DNA from: JAIBDK01 sp965261915
GTDB taxonomy: Bacteria > Pseudomonadota > Gammaproteobacteria > Arenicellales > Poriferihabitantaceae
Reading direction: 5' to 3'
Assembly (NCBI GenBank): GCA_965261915.1
Contig: CBDHDW010000013.1
Coordinates: 1 to 64,000, forward strand
Length of the DNA: 64,000 nt
Shown: positions 42,553-52,157 of the stretch, piece after piece
How the letters are laid out: every line of letters starts with the position of its first letter
How positions within the stretch are numbered: position 1 is the first letter of the stretch
Notes under the pieces: generated by a model
Told to the model about the DNA's origin: nothing
The model's input: only the letters and a program-made list of their open reading frames with translations
Database searches by the model: none
Translations under genes and position numbers: made by a program

Positions 42553-42665
42553 AAATGCAAAAATATTTATGGTTTAACCCATTAACGCAAAAAAAGGACA
42601 TAGTAGTCGAGAGACAGATTGAATATTTCGCGAGGACAGAATCGAGTTTACATGATTTGTTTTGC

Positions 42666-42784
42666 TCAGAGCATAAGGTTAACTTCTTCGGCAATGAGTT
42701 GAATACCTTCTTCAAGCTTTTTAATCGGAACGAAAGCGAAGCCAAGGCGAAAACTGCGCCTGTTTTTGTTTAAATAGAAGTTTT
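42666..42784 (-). pseudogene. MocR-type regulator, 3' end separated by IS66
   Basis: The minus strand reads NFYLNKNRRSFRLGFAFVPI, KKLEEGIQLIAEEVNLML, stop. Joined across IS66 copy 2 it continues RGVLIDIGENF from the 5' part without a frame change once one copy of the 8-bp duplication is removed. It supplies the last ~40 residues of the aminotransferase-like domain. Confidence 0.9.
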
Positions 42785-44308
42785 GTAACTGCCCAGGTAC
42801 CCTAAGGAATAATTCTCTTGCCTGAGGAATCCCGATGTGATTCATTAAGATTATGATTTTTTCAAACGCCCCCAAAGGTTATGTTTCCGTTGAGGCTTAT
42901 GAAGAGCTGAAGCAGAAGAATGCACAAACGATAGTCCTGCTTGTGGCTCGCATTGAAGACCTTGAGCGTCGCCTCAGCTTGAACAGCAGCAACAGTAGCA
43001 AGCCGCCTTCAAGCGACGGCCTAAAGAAGCCCAAGGCTGAACCCAGAACCAAAAGTCTGCGGAGAAAATCCGGTAAAAAGTCAGGCGGGCAGAAAGGCCA
43101 CAAGGGAAGCACCCTGTGCCAAACGGCAGATCCCGATCATGTTGAAGATCACTTTCCTTCTGTCTGCGGGCAATGTGGCACACCGCTGTCGCCATCAATG
43201 GCAGAGGATTACGCCGCACGACAGGTGTTTGACCTGCCCGAGCCACAACCCCTGGTGACAACGGAACACAGGGCACATGTCTGCCTTTGCGGCCACTGTG
43301 GGGAAACAACCAGGGCGGCGTTTCCTCTGGAAGTAAAGGCACCCGTGCAGTACGGGCCACGCATCGCCGGAGTGGCAACATATCTCCAATGCGCCCATTT
43401 CCTGCCGGAAGACAGACTGGCGCAAATAATGGCCGATTTGTTCAATGCCCCTTTGGTTCCTGCCACTGTGGCCGCCATGAACCGCAAAGCATCAGAGCGG
43501 CTCAAGGGGGTTGCTTCTCACCTGCAGGATGTGATCGCCCAACAGGTCCACGTCAAACATCTTGACGAGACGGGTTTCCGGATTACGGGGTGCCTGCAAT
43601 GGCTTCACGTTGCCTGTACACCGCTTCTGGCTTTCTACCGGGTCAGCAGCAAACGCGGTAATCTGTTATCCAATCTCACGGGCTGTATCGTGCATGATCA
43701 TTGGCAGCCCTACTTCACGCTGGATGGTGTTACCCATGCGTTGTGCAATGCACACCATTTGCGGGAACTGCAAGCGTTGGTCGAAATAGAACAGGAAGAT
43801 TGGGCTGGTCAGATGCAAAGGCTACTGCGGCGTGCGCACCATGTCACACAGGCCGCGCGGGATAAGGGCGTGGCGGTTTCAACGCCGCTTGTTGCGCTTA
43901 TCAATCGGCGATACGACAGGATCATCACCGCAGCATTGGATTTCCATGAGGAATTGCCTCCACTCGTGCCGCCAAAACCCGGAAGACGGGGGCGCAAGAA
44001 GCGACGGACAGGACATAATCTGGCTTTACGATTGCGCGATCGCAAGGAAGGCACCCTGCGCTTTCTGACAGATCCCGACGTACCCTTCACAAACAACGAA
44101 GCTGAACGCGACCTGCGGATGCTGAAACTACGTCAGAAAATATCGGGAGGGTTCAGGTCTGAACAAGGGGCAGAGGATTTTGCCACCCTGCGCAGCGTCA
44201 TCACAACGGCGAGAAAACAAGGATGGAACATCATCGAAACACTGATGATGCCTGCCGATCAGATTATCGCAACACTGAAATACGCTTAAAAACAACCTGG
44301 GCAGTTAC
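42785..44308 (+). mobile_element. IS66-type element, copy 2 (1524 bp)
   Basis: Same ends as copy 1: GTAACTGCCCAGGT at 42785 and ACCTGGGCAGTTAC ending at 44308. The 8-bp target duplication GAAGTTTT flanks it (42777-42784 and 44309-44316). It lacks the 15-bp duplication of copy 1. Inserted in the 3' end of the MocR gene. Confidence 0.93.
42853..44289 (+). CDS. tnpC: IS66-family transposase TnpC, copy 2
   Basis: 478 residues, nearly identical to copy 1 at 21017; differences include FSNAPKG for FPDAPKG, QTIVLL for QTIALL and GQKGHKG for GQKSHKG. Glycine in GQKGHKG is the family norm, so copy 2 is closer to the ancestral form. Zinc-finger cysteines, the DETGF core and the NNEAERDLRM end are all present. 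Intact and likely active. Confidence 0.93.
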   Translation: MIFSNAPKGYVSVEAYEELKQKNAQTIVLLVARIEDLERRLSLNSSNSSKPPSSDGLKKPKAEPRTKSLRRKSGKKSGGQKGHKGSTLCQTADPDHVEDHFPSVCGQCGTPLSPSMAEDYAARQVFDLPEPQPLVTTEHRAHVCLCGHCGETTRAAFPLEVKAPVQYGPRIAGVATYLQCAHFLPEDRLAQIMADLFNAPLVPATVAAMNRKASERLKGVASHLQDVIAQQVHVKHLDETGFRITGCLQWLHVACTPLLAFYRVSSKRGNLLSNLTGCIVHDHWQPYFTLDGVTHALCNAHHLRELQALVEIEQEDWAGQMQRLLRRAHHVTQAARDKGVAVSTPLVALINRRYDRIITAALDFHEELPPLVPPKPGRRGRKKRRTGHNLALRLRDRKEGTLRFLTDPDVPFTNNEAERDLRMLKLRQKISGGFRSEQGAEDFATLRSVITTARKQGWNIIETLMMPADQIIATLKYA

Positions 44309-45658
44309 GAAGTTTTCACCAATATCAATTAACACGCCACGTTGACGAAGGCGGTCGCCCAGCCTGGTCGCATCAAACCCAGGAGGGCCTGTTAACCAAA
44401 ACGAAGTGCCGCCTCTCGTTGGTGTTTTTTTCAACATCGTCAGATGATTCGTAATTGCATCATTCATAACGTGCCACCTCTGCTTGTACCGACGTTCGAT
44501 GTTTCGTAAGTGAGAATCGTAGTGCCCTAATTGAAAAAACAGCGCCACCACTTCCTGCACGATGGTTGGCGGGTGCCGCATCATCACTCCCCTGACAATC
44601 CGGGCTTGTTTGATGATTTCCGGATGCGCGATAATAAACCCTAATCTTATTCCGGGGGAAACCGTTTTTGACAGGCTGCCGATGTAAATAACTCGATTAT
44701 TCCTGTCTTGCGATCGAAGCGATTTAGAGCGGCTATTGAAGTAGTTCATTTCCGACTCATAATCGTCTTCAATAATCAGAAAGTCCTTATTTTCTGCGGC
44801 TTCAAGTAAGTCTTCCCGACGACGTTGTGACATAGTTACCATGGTGGGAAATTGATGACTGGGCGTAGTAAATACCAATTGGCAGTTATTCGGAATTGCT
44901 GAAACAACCAGGCCTTCATCGTCTACGGGGACACCTCTAAGCTGATTTCCAGTAAGCTGAAATGCATTTCGACCATAGGAGTACCCAGGGTCTTCAATCG
45001 CAATGGGTTTGTTTTTATGTGCAAAAGTCGCACCGACTATAAAGAGAGCATTTTGAGCGCCTAGTGTTATTAGAACTTCGTCCTCATTGGCGTATATTCC
45101 CCGATAACTCAGCAGACGTTGTCGCAGTTGTTGGGAAAGTTGCCGACTGTCGCTCTCTACTGCATCATCTCTCCACGCCGGCATTTTGGCTTGACCAAGT
45201 GCGAGTCTGGTGCATTCTCGCCAGCTATCCACCGGAAAAAGATTGGGATCGATTTGATTGTAAATGAAAGGGTAGGGATAGCTGGTCCAGTCAAGCGGAT
45301 TATCAACAGGCTCCAGACCAAATGAGTCAAATGCGACGGGGCTCGGTGTGTCGACGCGAGCAGCGTCATGATTTTTCCATTCCGTAGATTCTGTTGGCGA
45401 TAGAGCGATGGGATTGACAAAATAACCGGATCGGTCTCGTGCAACCAGTAACCCAAGATCGATTAACTGGTTGTAGGCGGAAAACACGGTATTTCTGGAT
45501 ACCCCTAACTGTTCTGCAAGCTCGCGGCAGGATGGCAATCGCTTGTCTGGTGACAGAGATTGAGAGGTGATGGCGGAACTGACCATTTCACAAATCTGAT
45601 CGCGTAAGCCCAGACTTGACTGTTCCGGTAATGCAAAATGAGGCGTTGTAGAGTCCAT
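44309..45658 (-). pseudogene. MocR/PdxR-type GntR-aminotransferase regulator, interrupted by IS66
   Basis: The 5' 450 codons encode a GntR winged helix (LSPDKRLPSCRELAEQLGVS, RNTVFSAYNQLIDLGLLVAR) followed by a class I aminotransferase-like domain with PNNCQLVFTTPSHQFPT and the PLP lysine in VIYIGSLSKTVSPGIRLGF. IS66 copy 2 removes the last ~40 residues and the frame runs into the element until a stop inside it (44264). Without the insertion the protein is about 490 residues. It is divergent from the TRAP operon and would be its natural regulator. Confidence 0.9.
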
Positions 45659-45844
45659 GACTGATTCTTAATGGATTGCAGGATTTATCGATAGACGGTA
45701 ATCTGTTACCGGTATTTTATGGTGACACTTTTTCTGAAATCTGTCCTCTACATTCGTGTCATCTGTCACTTTTCTTAAGATTGGAAATATGGAAATATCA
45801 TACCACTACTACACCCATAAATTTCTCATCAGGAGGAAAAGTCT
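45659..45844. promoter_or_regulatory. Divergent promoter region of MocR gene and TRAP operon
   Basis: 186 bp with no gene. It must hold both promoters. AGGAGG at 45831-45836 is a perfect ribosome site for the GTG start of dctP. No clear direct repeats of the kind MocR regulators bind were recognised. Confidence 0.4.
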
Positions 45845-46885
45845 GTGAAAAGAAATTCAATATTCAAGATAATGGTTCTAAGTTTGACTACTACTTGGTT
45901 CGCACATTCAGCAAATGCAGAGACGGTATTAAAACTCGGAACCGTCGGATTCATTGGCATGCCAATCGGTGATGCAATTGATCAGGCGCTCATTCCGACT
46001 TTAGAAGAAGTTTCTGGCGGCAAAATGAAAATTGAGCCGCATTATCGTAAGTCGTTATGCAGTGAGCAGATTTGTGGCGAACAGGCCAACCAGGGACTGA
46101 TTGCGCTTTGGACGAGTTCAACTGCAAATTTTGGTAATTTTGGTACTGCGTTGTCAGTGTTTGATCTGCCTTATATATTTAAAAGTATTGAAGACGCAGA
46201 TCGAATTTCAAGTGAATGGCTGGCAAAGAAACAGTGTGATATTGCCGCTGAAGAAGCCGGTCATGTTTGTCTAACTGTTTACTCGAGTGGTGGTTTTCGC
46301 CAGCTCGGAAACGCTCATGGTCCGGTTCATGTTCCCGATGATATGAAAGGTATTAAGTGGCGCGTTACCAAGAGCCCGATTGAATACACGCTTATAAAAA
46401 ACTGGGGTGCTGTTCCTGTGCCGTATGACTGGGCCCAACTCTATCAGGGCTTACAGACTGGTGTAGTGTCGGGTCAATATGTTGCTACACCATGGCAACA
46501 TGTCGCAAAGCTGCATGAGGTTGCCAAATACTTCACTGAGATTGGCGGCTCCTGGTCAGGCAATCAGCTGTCTATAGACAAAGGTCAATATGACGCACTT
46601 TCTGATCAGGAAAGGGCGTGGTTGCACACCGCTGCTGAGGCCTTTGGAAAGCATGTTCAGGAACTGGATCGTAACTGGGTAAAAGCCGGTGAAGATGCGA
46701 TCAAAGCTGAGATTGAAGAATGGTATGTGCCGAGTGAAGCGGAAATGAAACTCTGGAGAGCTGGTGCTATTGATGCCTGGCTGAATGCAAAGGGGTCGTT
46801 TGATCCTGCAACTGCGGAGCGCGTCTTGCAGGAGCAGGGTATGACAGATTTCATCGTAGCGTTAAAAGAAGCAGGTGCTTTGTAA
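45845..46885 (+). CDS. dctP: TRAP transporter substrate-binding protein, second system
   Basis: Periplasmic binding protein of 346 residues with a signal peptide (FKIMVLSLTTTWFAHSANAE). Family features include YIFKSIEDADRISSEWLAKK, then GIKWRVTKSPIEYTLIKNWG with the ligand-binding arginine, and LYQGLQTGVVSGQYVATPWQ. The GTG start at 45845 has AGGAGG 8 nt upstream. Two extra cysteines (KSLCSEQICGEQ) are unusual for DctP and might form a disulfide. A strong terminator follows. Substrate unknown. Confidence 0.9.
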   Translation: MKRNSIFKIMVLSLTTTWFAHSANAETVLKLGTVGFIGMPIGDAIDQALIPTLEEVSGGKMKIEPHYRKSLCSEQICGEQANQGLIALWTSSTANFGNFGTALSVFDLPYIFKSIEDADRISSEWLAKKQCDIAAEEAGHVCLTVYSSGGFRQLGNAHGPVHVPDDMKGIKWRVTKSPIEYTLIKNWGAVPVPYDWAQLYQGLQTGVVSGQYVATPWQHVAKLHEVAKYFTEIGGSWSGNQLSIDKGQYDALSDQERAWLHTAAEAFGKHVQELDRNWVKAGEDAIKAEIEEWYVPSEAEMKLWRAGAIDAWLNAKGSFDPATAERVLQEQGMTDFIVALKEAGAL

Positions 46886-46910
46886 GATTAACCATGAAGT
46901 TGCTGTAATA

Positions 46911-46946
46911 GCAAATGGCGCGGTATTCACCGCGCCATTTGCTTTT
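46911..46946 (+). terminator. Strong intrinsic terminator between dctP and dctM
   Basis: GCAAATGGCGCGGT (46911-46924) and ACCGCGCCATTTGC (46929-46942) form a perfect 14-bp stem with a 4-nt loop, followed by TTTT. Partial read-through would let binding protein exceed membrane subunits. Confidence 0.9.
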
Positions 46947-47036
46947 CTGCACTGCAAAAAATATAGTCGAACCAGTTGTCCCTGCCAAGAGCGGGGATCG
47001 ACCAACATAATCCAGACAGAGGAGCGCTAACTGATA

Positions 47037-48326
47037 ATGGAAAGTATTTTTCTCCTGATCGTTCTTGTGTTGCTTATCTTACTGGGGGCACCGGTTGGGT
47101 TTACCCTGATTCTGATTCCTGTTGTCTATATTTTGATCACAGACGCAGCACCACTGATTTTGATTCCAAGTCAGATGTTCAGCGCGATTGATGCGGTACC
47201 TTTGACAGCGATCCCGTTCTTTATGTTGACAGGAGAGCTTATGACCAGCGCAACCATTACAGACAGATTGGTGGATTTAAGCCAACGGATTATTGGTCGG
47301 ATGCGGGGAAGTATGGCGCAGGCAAATGTACTGGTCTCAATGTTTTTTGCTGGAATGAATGGTTCGGTTGTGGCGGATACTGCAACGGTCGGATCGTTAA
47401 TGGTTCCTTCCATGAAAAAAGCAGGCTATCCACCGGCTTTTGCGGCCGTAATTACAGCGGTCAGTTCGACAATCGGTGGAATTATTCCGCCTTCTATTAT
47501 GATGATTGTGCTGGCCAATGCAGGTGGTATATCAGTTGGGGCTTTATTTGCTGGTGGCATTATTCCCGGTGTGATGATCGGTCTCCTGCTGATGATTATC
47601 AATTACGTCATTGCCAAGAGAAATAACTTTGAGCGGAACGAAGAACCGTTTAGTCTGAAAGCGTTGGTGGTCTCCATCTACAAATCTTCTTTTGCACTTC
47701 TGATTCCTATTGTACTGGTTGGTTCCGTTGTATTTGGTATTGCAGGGGTGGTGGAAGCCGGCGCACTGACAGCAACCATCGCATTATTTGTTGGCCTGTT
47801 CATATACCGGACAATTACCTGGAATAATTGTAAAAGTTCGTTTGTCCGTGCTTTTCGTAACTCGGCAATGGTATTTATTATTATTGCGGCTTCCGGGCCC
47901 TTCAGTTGGCTTTTAACCTCCCTTGGCGCTATTAGTCAGTTGGAGCAATGGTTACTCAGCTATACCCATAACCCGTTTTTATTTATTCTGGTTTTGGTGA
48001 TGTTTATATGTTTGCTCGGAATGGTTATGGACTCGGCTGCAAATATTATCGTCGTAGGGCCGGTGCTTGTCGATGTAATGGTTAAAGCAGGTTATCCTGA
48101 TGTGCAGGCTGCACTTGTCGTTGTTGTCGGTTTTTTGATTGGCTCTGTAACTCCGCCCGTTGGGGTGGCATTTTTTACTGCCGGTGCAATTGCCAATGTG
48201 CGACTGGAAAAAGTCGCGCTTGCGATGTTGCCCTACCTTGTTGCCCTGTTCTTGCTCCTGTTCGTTTTGATAGTAGTACCCGGTTTCACCATGTATTTAC
48301 CCAGGGCTTTCGGGTTCGTAAATTGA
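47037..48326 (+). CDS. dctM: TRAP transporter large permease, second system
   Basis: 429 residues with about 12 membrane segments. DctM motifs: AVPLTAIPFFMLTGELMTSA, NGSVVADTATVGSLMVPSMK, SSTIGGIIPPSIMMIVLANA and TPPVGVAFFTAGAIANVRL. ATG at 47037 with GAGG a little far upstream. The small subunit gene follows it, the reverse of the usual Q-M order. Intact. Confidence 0.9.
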   Translation: MESIFLLIVLVLLILLGAPVGFTLILIPVVYILITDAAPLILIPSQMFSAIDAVPLTAIPFFMLTGELMTSATITDRLVDLSQRIIGRMRGSMAQANVLVSMFFAGMNGSVVADTATVGSLMVPSMKKAGYPPAFAAVITAVSSTIGGIIPPSIMMIVLANAGGISVGALFAGGIIPGVMIGLLLMIINYVIAKRNNFERNEEPFSLKALVVSIYKSSFALLIPIVLVGSVVFGIAGVVEAGALTATIALFVGLFIYRTITWNNCKSSFVRAFRNSAMVFIIIAASGPFSWLLTSLGAISQLEQWLLSYTHNPFLFILVLVMFICLLGMVMDSAANIIVVGPVLVDVMVKAGYPDVQAALVVVVGFLIGSVTPPVGVAFFTAGAIANVRLEKVALAMLPYLVALFLLLFVLIVVPGFTMYLPRAFGFVN

Positions 48327-48387
48327 TCGCATCTTTTTTAACAATTAAGCCCAAAGACCGAGTGTCTCGCATGAGATTAATATCGAT

Positions 48388-48924
48388 ATGATTAGTTTCA
48401 TCAAGCAGATCGATATTTTGGTGAAAAAAATCTTAACCGGTTTTTGTGGGGTCTTTTTGCTGCTGATGGTTGTATTCGCGGTCTACAACATTGTAATGCG
48501 CTATGTTTTTGAAAACCCGCCAGTTTGGGGAGACCTGTTAACGGTTTTGAGTAACATCTGGTTGGTCTTTGTCGCTTTAGCGCTCACGGTAAGGGATAAA
48601 GATCATATTGCACTGGATCTGATTTATTCCAGGTTGCCTGTAAAGATGGCCTTTTTTATTCATCAATTCTGGACCATGGTTATTTTCTGTCTAGGCATCG
48701 TGATGATCATTTACGGTATGGAAGCTGTAGCAAAGATGGGTGGAAAATACTGGGAGATGTGGCACTTCGCATGGGAAGAGGGTCAGTTTGTTTTCAAATC
48801 AAACTATATGCCCAAGAAATACGCCATTGCTATCGTTCCAATATCCGGTTTTCTGGTTTGCGTAGCAGCGCTGGCATCCATCATTGAAGATAGCTTTAAA
48901 TTATGTTCCGGTACTTACAAATAG
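48388..48924 (+). CDS. dctQ: TRAP transporter small permease, second system
   Basis: 178 residues with four hydrophobic segments. Family stretch FAVYNIVMRYVFENPPVWGD, then VFVALALTVRDKDHIALDLI. A longer loop before the last helix (YWEMWHFAWEEGQFVFKSNY) is unusual. Starts with ATG 48388, 61 bp after dctM. Last gene of the TRAP unit; IS scraps follow. Intact. Confidence 0.88.
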   Translation: MISFIKQIDILVKKILTGFCGVFLLLMVVFAVYNIVMRYVFENPPVWGDLLTVLSNIWLVFVALALTVRDKDHIALDLIYSRLPVKMAFFIHQFWTMVIFCLGIVMIIYGMEAVAKMGGKYWEMWHFAWEEGQFVFKSNYMPKKYAIAIVPISGFLVCVAALASIIEDSFKLCSGTYK

Positions 48925-48974
48925 GTACCGGCAAGTAAACTTCCTTAAGACCCGGATAATCCGGCACCTCATCA

Positions 48975-49136
48975 TCAGGCCACTGCCATATACCCTTCTG
49001 CAAACGCAGCTGTCCTGAGATTGCGATCGTGGCCAGCCGACAGCCGATGCCTTCCCCGGTTGAACAAATTGGTGACGGCCGCATGGGCCGTAACAAATCG
49101 CTGAGCCTGGCTCACTGATCTCTCAACAACCTGACG
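48975..49136 (-). pseudogene. IS6-like transposase, C-terminal scrap
   Basis: The minus strand reads RQVVERSVSQAQRFVTAHAA, then VTNLFNRGRHRLSAGHDRNL and RTAAFAEGYMAVA, stop. This resembles the C-terminus of IS6-like DDE transposases. No further part was found. The rest of the gap up to 49309 holds nothing recognisable. Confidence 0.45.
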
Positions 49137-49270
49137 GACGCTCAGTGAATATGCAGATTTAAAGGCTGCATAGCATGAGAAATTCTCTCTTCTGCTGGAC
49201 TGGATTTCGGGGACCCCTCAATCCGGTAGAAATCTCTAGCAATACGTGGGCCTAATCAGGGGATACTGAC

Positions 49271-49570
49271 AGACACGCCTCCCTTTTTTTGATGTGATAC
49301 CCTGCAACATCAGCCTTGTCGAGGCTTAAGTCTGCAACCCGTCTCTTCAGGCGGATATTCTCTTCTTGTAGTTGCTTCAGCTCCCGAAACCTGGCTCGGT
49401 TCAAGGCCGCCGTATTTCGACTTCCAGCGATAAAACGTCGCTTCCGCTATCCCCATCTTGCGGCAGATGTCCGGGGCACTTAATCCCAGCTCATGCTGCT
49501 TCACCGCTGACACTAGCTGCTCTACAGAATATCGCTTTCTCTGCCTCTTTCTGTCCTCTTGATATTTCAA
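49271..49570 (-). pseudogene. IS3-family OrfA, frameshifted fragment
   Basis: The frame reads RYSVEQLVSAVKQHELGLSA, PDICRKMGIAEATFYRWKSK, YGG, the helix-turn-helix of IS3-family OrfA. The normal leucine-zipper continuation RELKQLQEENIRLKRRVADL is present but in the next frame, so one base has been lost or gained near 49390. OrfB is absent. Dead. Confidence 0.8.
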
Positions 49571-49818
49571 TTTGATTAGCCAATATTCTCATATCTACCG
49601 GACCGGTTTTTAGGGAGACCGTCAACAGTTTTCGTTCATCGTTACCCTTAAGAGGATACGATGATGACAAACAGTTACAAGTTGAGCTCTTAGAATTATT
49701 TTTGAGAAACAAAATAATATACAATATCTCGTGATAACATGAATATCAGCATATGATTTCTAATTGTATATACGAAATAAACGACACCAACATTGCCGAA
49801 CATATTTAGGAGAAACTA

Positions 49819-50109
49819 ATGTACAAAATCAAGCCGATGGAATCCTCGAATGGAGAACAATATTTCAATTTAACGAAATTACCGAAAGAGAGATTGAATA
49901 CTAAGTTCACTATTCATGAAAAAAACACCGGTATTTATTATGCTACTTCAGCAACAGGTAATTCTGAACTGATTTCATTTTTAGATAGGTTAAGTTATTT
50001 GCAACCAAAGGTAGAAAAAAGCGATGGGTACTATTGGTGGAAAGTCGATCCAAAAAAAATAATCACGCTAATGAATGCTGTTATTCGAGAATTTGAAGAA
50101 AAAATATAG
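49819..50109 (+). CDS. Small hypothetical protein, 96 residues
   Basis: ATG at 49819 has AGGAG 6 nt upstream, a proper ribosome site, and the frame has an AT-rich composition unlike its neighbours. The protein begins MYKIKPMESSNGEQYFNLTK and ends KKIITLMNAVIREFEEKI. It shows no signal peptide, membrane segment or motif that I recognise. Surrounded by transposase scraps, it may be cargo of a lost element. Function unknown. Confidence 0.5.
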   Translation: MYKIKPMESSNGEQYFNLTKLPKERLNTKFTIHEKNTGIYYATSATGNSELISFLDRLSYLQPKVEKSDGYYWWKVDPKKIITLMNAVIREFEEKI

Positions 50110-50217
50110 TACATTTAATGAGATTTAATATCTGTTAGTAACGGACTGTTATTAATTTTGCGGAACCGGGGAGTGTTAGAAATTCGGTGTCAATTTTTTA
50201 TACTAGCGCATAATACT

Positions 50218-50340
50218 ATGCGGAGAATTGACAATGACAGAGGATTCAATTTTGAAGAAGCGCTAAAAGCGATTCAATCAGGCCAAGCCATTAGTGGTAA
50301 AGATGGTGTCCCTGGTGCATTAGTCAAACCGTTAATGGAA
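50218..50340 (+). pseudogene. IS256-family transposase, N-terminal scrap
   Basis: MRRIDNDRGFNFEEALKAIQ and SGKDGVPGALVKPLMEAA match the N-terminus of one IS256-family lineage, different from the copies at 22882 and 35356. Homology stops at about 50340, where an IS481-type scrap begins on the other strand. Confidence 0.6.
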
Positions 50341-50466
50341 GCAGCACATTTTGCCTTGGGAAGTTCGTTGAGTGTTGTGCTTGATGCGCCATTCGTCAAG
50401 ATCGACTTGAAGCTCATCGATGGATTGATGGCGTTTCTTGCGCAGTGTCCTTTAAGTCATTTCTTC
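50341..50466 (-). pseudogene. IS481-type transposase, C-terminal scrap
   Basis: The minus strand reads RKKRHQSIDELQVDLDEWRI then KHNTQRTSQGKMCC, the typical end of IS481-type integrase-core transposases. Upstream the frame is broken by a stop at about 50458. Dead. Confidence 0.6.
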
Positions 50467-50517
50467 GTACCTGATTCGATTAACCACCGAAAAGAGCCTC
50501 AAATGCTTCATTTTTGA

Positions 50518-50730
50518 ACTTCCACACATCATCTTGTAGATCTTTAATTCCCTTGGAAAATGCTCCGAAAACGGCTAAAACTCGATAAAATTTCAATTTT
50601 TGTGATACGTACCTAAAAAAACTCTGGACATGAGGGGCGCACCTTATTTAGGCTATGGGGGTAGTGAGTTTTGAATATTACGCATGAATCTTAAAATCGA
50701 TAATGACGATTGACACTTGGAGAGATAACG
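50518..50730 (+). promoter_or_regulatory. Presumed promoter region of the sugar operon
   Basis: 213 bp without a gene upstream of the ABC binding-protein gene. GGAGAG at 50719-50724 is the ribosome site. No convincing LacI-type palindrome was recognised. Confidence 0.35.
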
Positions 50731-52050
50731 ATGAATAGAAGCAAATTAGCAAAAGTAGGCGCGTTAATGATCGCTGCCACAACGTATACAGGCACAGCAC
50801 AAGCGGATGATTTAACGCTTTGCTGGGCGGCCTGGGATCCGGCCAACGCGCTGGTTGAACTGAGTAAGGAGTTTGAGGAACAAAGCGGCCATAATATGAG
50901 CTTTGAATTTGTTCCATGGCCGAACTTCGCAGACAGAATGCTAAACGAACTGAATTCTGGTGGACAGTTATGTGATCTGTTGATCGGTGACAGTCAGTGG
51001 ATAGGTGGCGGCGCTGAGAACGGGCACTATGTGAAGCTCAACGATTTTTTCGATAAGGAAAGCATCAGCATGGATGATTTTGCCGAAGCGACGGTATACG
51101 CTTACTCGACCTGGCCCAAAGGCACGCCCAACTATTACGCATTACCTGCCATGGGCGATGCAAATGGCTGGTTCTACCGTAAGGACTGGTTCAGCCGTCC
51201 GGAAATTCGTAAAGAGTTCAAGGCTGCTACAGGTCGCGAGCTGGCCGAGCCTGCAACTCAGCGGGAAATGATGGAAATCGCCAAGTTCTTCCAGAAAAAG
51301 GAAATTGACGGTAAAACAGTCTACGGCGCGGCAATCTTTACCGAGCGTGGTTCTGAAGGCATCACAATGGGTGCGACTGGCGCGCTTTATCCGTGGGGAT
51401 TCAAATATGAAAACACACCGGGTAAATATGACATGGAAGGTGCGGTGAATTCAGCTGAAGCTGTGGAAGCGCTGGAGTTCTATAAAGAGTTCTATGAATG
51501 TTGTACTCCTCCCGGATACACCAACTCATACATGGGTGAAAGTCTTGACGCTTTTAAATCAGGTCAGGTTGCCATGGCAATGAACTGGTTTGCATTCTTC
51601 CCCGGTCTGTATGCTGACCCGGATACCGGCGGTGACAAGATTGATTTCTTTGTAAACCCTCCCCAGAACCAGGCCGGATCCACATTGGGCGGTCAGGGGA
51701 TCTCCGTGGTCAGTTATTCTGAAAAGCAGGATGCGGCACTTGAATACATAAAATGGTTTGCCCAGCCTGATGTTCAATCTAAATGGTGGGGTCTCGGAGG
51801 CTATTCAGCACACAATTCCGTTCTTAATTCACCGGACTTCAAAACAAGTGCGCCTTTCGCGGCTGACTTCCTGGTGGCAATGAATGATGTTCAGGATTTC
51901 TGGCAGGAGCCGGCATATGCAGAACTGCTGCTGGCCATGCAAAAGCGATTGCATGATTATATCGTAGCGGGACAGGGCACAGCCAAAGAAGCGCTCGATC
52001 TGCTGATTGAGGACTGGACCGAAGTCTTCGAGGACGAAGGCAAGCTTTAA
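50731..52050 (+). CDS. Carbohydrate ABC transporter binding protein
   Basis: Periplasmic family-1 sugar-binding protein of 439 residues. Signal peptide about residues 1-26 (LAKVGALMIAATTYTGTAQA). The mature part begins DDLTLCWAAWDPANALVELS, with aromatic-rich ligand stretches such as DANGWFYRKDWFSRPEIRKE and FKSGQVAMAMNWFAFFPGLY. ATG at 50731 with GGAGAG upstream. A terminator with read-through potential separates it from the permease genes. It should deliver a sugar or polyol to the MalFG-like permeases. Intact. Confidence 0.9.
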   Translation: MNRSKLAKVGALMIAATTYTGTAQADDLTLCWAAWDPANALVELSKEFEEQSGHNMSFEFVPWPNFADRMLNELNSGGQLCDLLIGDSQWIGGGAENGHYVKLNDFFDKESISMDDFAEATVYAYSTWPKGTPNYYALPAMGDANGWFYRKDWFSRPEIRKEFKAATGRELAEPATQREMMEIAKFFQKKEIDGKTVYGAAIFTERGSEGITMGATGALYPWGFKYENTPGKYDMEGAVNSAEAVEALEFYKEFYECCTPPGYTNSYMGESLDAFKSGQVAMAMNWFAFFPGLYADPDTGGDKIDFFVNPPQNQAGSTLGGQGISVVSYSEKQDAALEYIKWFAQPDVQSKWWGLGGYSAHNSVLNSPDFKTSAPFAADFLVAMNDVQDFWQEPAYAELLLAMQKRLHDYIVAGQGTAKEALDLLIEDWTEVFEDEGKL

Positions 52051-52059
52051 ATAAGGCAG

Positions 52060-52085
52060 AGCCGGCGCCAGTCGTCGGCTTTTTT
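52060..52085 (+). terminator. Intrinsic terminator after the sugar-binding protein gene
   Basis: AGCCGGCG (52060-52067) and CGTCGGCT (52073-52080) form an 8-bp stem with one G-U pair, followed by five T. It lies 10 bp after the stop and fits the usual scheme of high SBP and lower permease expression. Confidence 0.85.
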
Positions 52086-52157
52086 ATATCAGGTATGCAG
52101 CGCCGTTGATGGGTGACGTCCCTGCATCGATAAAACGATAATCTGGACTGACTTAAA

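Noticed and set aside
49819..50109. Toxin or antitoxin
   Set aside because: No partner gene and no known fold or motif; only its small size suggested it.
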